In this document: positions 62,001 to 64,000 of the stretch, one piece after another | Layout: the number at the start of each line of letters is the position of its first letter | How positions within the stretch are numbered: position 1 is the stretch's first letter | Assembly (NCBI GenBank): GCA_026993355.1 | Contig: JALWTX010000008.1 | Coordinates: 169,014-233,013 of the forward strand | DNA: 64,000 nt | Direction of reading: 5' to 3' | From: Flavobacteriales bacterium | Lineage (GTDB): Bacteria > Bacteroidota > Bacteroidia > Flavobacteriales > Flavobacteriaceae | Made by a program: the position numbers and the translations under genes | Notes under the pieces: model-generated | What the model was told of the DNA's origin: nothing | Seen by the model: the letters and a program-made list of their open reading frames with translations, nothing else | Database searches by the model: none

Positions 62001-63980
62001 TCCGGAGGAAAAATCAATGCTTACGAAGACTATACAAACTTGTCAACAGTTGTACAACGAAGTCAAAGTTATAATCTGAGTGTTAATGTAGATACAGATG
62101 GTAATTATACAGTTTATAGCAGGGTATGGATTGATTGGAATGCTGATGGTGATTTTGATGATCCAGGTGAAGAATATGACTTAGGCACGGCAAATAATGT
62201 GTCAGATGGCGCAACTTCTAATTCGCCTTTATCTATTACGATTCCGGCAACTGCAAGCCTTGGTAAAACCCGTATGCGCGTTTCGGCAAAATATAATGCT
62301 TATCCTACGGCTTGCGAAACGGGCTTTGACGGTGAAGTTGAGGATTATACCATAATTGTTTCATCAGCCAATTGTCCCGATATTGCCTATTGGAATGGTG
62401 CTTATTGGTTAGATAAAGATTATAATACCTTGCAAGCGGTAGACTTATCGAATAGGTTAATTTTTACCCGGGAAGTTCTTATGACAAATGGTCAAAATAT
62501 AGAAGCTTGTGGGCTGAAAATTGAAGCTGGTAATCCTGTCACCATTAATACCGGTGATTATATACAATTAACTCATAATTTATATAACGATGATGAAATT
62601 GATATAGAAGATAATGCTGCTTTGGTGCAAACAGATAATGGGGCTTCAGTAGAGGGAACAGGCACTTACAAATTGGTAGCCAAGGCACCAAACTTTAACA
62701 ACCAATATGATTATGCTTATTGGTCTATACCTATTGAAGATTTTAATTTGGGTGATGTGGTAAGTAATGCTTGGCGTTATTATGCCTTTGATGCCGGCAC
62801 CCAGTCTTGGGTGTTCAAAAATGCAACTGACCCGATGCAAGTAGGCCATGGTTATGCTATTTCGGCGCCCAATGGCTTCGCAGGGGGTAATATACAGGCA
62901 ATTTTTAGTAAATCTGCGCAAAAATTTAATGCCGGCACCATCCAGGTTCCTGTAACCATCAATGGGACAGGCGCGCAAGATGATGATGACTGGAATTTGG
63001 TAGGGAACCCTTATCCCTCACCGGTTGATTTTAATGCTTTGGCAAATGATAATGCCAATATACAAGGGGCTTATTATCTGTGGACAAACTGTGCCGGATT
63101 ACTCAATGGGCGTCATCAACCGGCCGGTTATACCACCTATTCTGCCGGAGCTGGTGCTACAGCTGCCTGTAGTGGTAATGGACCGGTTGCCAGTCGATAT
63201 GTGCCGGTAGCCGAAGGTTTTTATATCGAGGCAAATGCTTTGGGCAATTTGACTTTTAATAATGCCCAGCGAAGTAATGTAGTCACGCCATTTGTTAATC
63301 GCTCCAATAAAGACAGAGTTTGGTTAGATTTCAAAAGCGAAGCCGGTGATTTTCAGCAAATATTAGTCGGTTTCTTTGAAGAAGCAAGCGATAAAAAAGA
63401 CCGTTTATTTGATGCGCACCATCCTAACACGGCAGATTTTTCATTATACTCGCTTATTGGAAAAGATAAGTATGTTATCCAAGGTTTGTCTGCATGGCAA
63501 AATACCGACCGGGTGGTACCCATCGGGTATAAGGTGACTAAACAAGGAGCCTATACCATAAACTTAAATAGAGCTGAAGGAGTTTTGTCAAGAGAAGTAA
63601 ATATTTATTTGTATGACAAAGATTTAAACCAATGGACTAATCTTAAAAATGCTTCGCTCACTTTTGAATCGGATGCAGGGACTTTTGATAACCGTTTTGA
63701 ATTGGTGTTCAGCCGTAAAACGACAGATGAATTAATAGCGATTTTTTCAGGAAAACTTGAATTACGCTCTAAAAAAGACGATTTCAATTTAGTGAGCCGG
63801 TTAAGCAATATAAAAGCGGTCAAAATATATACCGTTGATGGTAAATACCTGATGCAATATGTGCCGGATAAGACCACTAATTCCTTATGGATGAATTTAG
63901 CACAATTACCGCACCAAGTGCTGATTTTTAAAGTTAAATTGCGTGACGGAAAAGAGGTGATATTGAAAGGAATTAAATAA
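59097..63980 (+). CDS. Giant secreted multidomain protein (FN3, MAM, GEVED, type IX sorting tail)
   Basis: 1627 residues. The signal peptide ends LTGFSQ near residue 19. Residues 110-538 form a beta-propeller-like region (APPDTQGDVNGSYYIQ, DPVILWDENAQRWLVTQF, RWMPSIAMNQNGDISIAYS). FN3-like domains lie near 540-655 and 660-753 (TGLTPSTTYNFAVYEFNATD, GLTINTTYYVRAYATNAYGT). A MAM/lectin-like domain is near 754-938. A GEVED domain is near 942-1090 (WIDWNADGDFDDPGEEYDLG, GFDGEVEDY). The C-terminal 65 residues (VKIYTVDGKYLMQYVPDK, LIFKVKLRDGKEV) look like a type A sorting signal for type IX secretion. Probably a surface or extracellular adhesin or degradative scaffold. No catalytic motif seen. Confidence 0.92.
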   Translation: MKRKITILFIFLSLTGFSQIKLGGRKGQKVFTSNTTRKSTVKPKFKKADFFRVSPPLIEMIKQARSNHHSVEGDKGEKNKENEWHPRVINNGLHHRDPLSSKQKNYRSTLAVAINNLIDFDGVDNIDRVAPPDTQGDVNGSYYIQCVNNHTVIKDRNGNDVVSAFPTSDFWQGTQFADRNDGDPVILWDENAQRWLVTQFYVPLGGNTNYLLIAVSKTDDPTGQYYQYGFSYGTDMPDYPKWAIWPDAYYMGANGFDKDSNYIGVYVSAFDRDKMLQGDPNAGVVTFGPDANLWSIFPADADAFPAYGTPCPFVADQYQYTTGNNKVYLYDFHVDWTTPSNSTFIANTTLTVADYGVFGSDANVPQPGVAQKLDLLESRIMYRPYFRHFNDHESIVMTRTVDDGGVAAIRWYEFRNTGNGWNVYQQGTYNPGDGLWRWMPSIAMNQNGDISIAYSVSDGNNKFPSIRAVARYADDPLGQMTSNEIELYTGNASQDGVSRWGDYAMVSVDPDGKSFWFTSEYTTGNWNWRTRIIHYELPPKCSYPATQASNLQTNVQGDTQIDLTWTRGDGDKVIVLAKANAAVDSNPVDGTAYNANANFGSGDQIGTGNYVVYVGTGASVSVTGLTPSTTYNFAVYEFNATDYCYLTPGITAQDKTYGIPDVVTQSMLQVNDTDAVGQGEVLADNGANVTERGLCWGTTPNPDITGTHAANGSGIGSYTVNITGLTINTTYYVRAYATNAYGTAYGSNVSFVTGCANPISDIPYLENFDVWNTSNPGTSCTADGSVILEDCWENVTGDDSDWDVWSGSTPSAGTGPSDDANGGGNYIYLEASGCLNKTASILTPHFDFTNVANPFMTFFAHMYGADMGELDVYYSTDDGQTWTSLGYIAGDQGNQWLRYGANLGSLAGQNNVQFKFTGITGNDYRSDIALDNFVIKDYTPPADYCTSNGNMDYNTAITQVNFNQISNNSGGKINAYEDYTNLSTVVQRSQSYNLSVNVDTDGNYTVYSRVWIDWNADGDFDDPGEEYDLGTANNVSDGATSNSPLSITIPATASLGKTRMRVSAKYNAYPTACETGFDGEVEDYTIIVSSANCPDIAYWNGAYWLDKDYNTLQAVDLSNRLIFTREVLMTNGQNIEACGLKIEAGNPVTINTGDYIQLTHNLYNDDEIDIEDNAALVQTDNGASVEGTGTYKLVAKAPNFNNQYDYAYWSIPIEDFNLGDVVSNAWRYYAFDAGTQSWVFKNATDPMQVGHGYAISAPNGFAGGNIQAIFSKSAQKFNAGTIQVPVTINGTGAQDDDDWNLVGNPYPSPVDFNALANDNANIQGAYYLWTNCAGLLNGRHQPAGYTTYSAGAGATAACSGNGPVASRYVPVAEGFYIEANALGNLTFNNAQRSNVVTPFVNRSNKDRVWLDFKSEAGDFQQILVGFFEEASDKKDRLFDAHHPNTADFSLYSLIGKDKYVIQGLSAWQNTDRVVPIGYKVTKQGAYTINLNRAEGVLSREVNIYLYDKDLNQWTNLKNASLTFESDAGTFDNRFELVFSRKTTDELIAIFSGKLELRSKKDDFNLVSRLSNIKAVKIYTVDGKYLMQYVPDKTTNSLWMNLAQLPHQVLIFKVKLRDGKEVILKGIK

Positions 63981-64000
63981 TTTAATTTTTTAAAACGAAA

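Overview
The window looks like chromosomal DNA from a Bacteroidota bacterium, most likely order Flavobacteriales. The evidence is AT-rich coding DNA, secreted proteins with gliding-motility-associated (CHU_C) or type IX secretion C-termini, a GLPGLI protein paired with an outer-membrane receptor, a propeller/LytTR two-component pair, type III glutamine synthetase, a cyclophilin-FKBP fusion, and many TAnnTTTG -7 boxes, the Bacteroidetes sigma-A signature. I saw no rRNA, tRNA, CRISPR array, integrase or intact insertion sequence.

Layout. 0-3 kb: 3' end of uvrC, ferritin, and a family 9 glycosyltransferase translationally coupled to ferritin. 3-6.5 kb: LytTR response regulator and propeller-type histidine kinase on the minus strand. 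6.7-11.5 kb: rseP, rbfA, a LolC/E-type permease and a two-gene ABC exporter. 11.5-16.7 kb: two divergent secreted multidomain surface proteins. 16.8-19.3 kb: uvrB and methylmalonyl-CoA epimerase. 19.3-27.3 kb: a copper/heavy-metal efflux locus with an HMA-AraC regulator, three 21-bp-phased repeats, a Cys-rich exported protein, DUF302, CusA, a TolC-like channel and CusB. 27.3-36.4 kb: minus-strand housekeeping genes (MATE, recG, TSUP, der, dsbD, tilS). 36.5-40.5 kb: a small membrane protein, CaCA antiporter, leucyl aminopeptidase and serine hydrolase.

40.5-46.35 kb is the accessory-looking part. Two transcription units share a nearly identical 106-115 bp leader that differs mainly by 7 versus 4 ATT repeats. 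One leads into a very AT-rich lipoprotein gene with a compositionally distinct Gly/Ala-rich tail, followed by a four-helix membrane protein. The other leads into a small exported two-cysteine peptide, a GLPGLI protein and an outer-membrane receptor-like protein.

46.4-64 kb: surE, a lytic transglycosylase, a three-gene nonulosonic-acid cluster (cytidylyltransferase, NeuB-like synthase, HAD phosphatase) behind an APC permease, rpmE2, a YejM/PbgA-like membrane sulfatase-fold protein, a DUF1931 histone-fold protein with its own promoter and terminator, the cyclophilin-FKBP fusion, glutamine synthetase III, and a 1627-residue secreted multidomain protein.

How genes work together: the cus locus forms a tripartite metal exporter with its own sensor. 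The nonulosonate genes and the glycosyltransferase supply surface glycans. The three large secreted proteins probably leave the cell by the type IX system and form adhesive surface material. All functional calls come from reading motifs and family resemblance; no database search was run.
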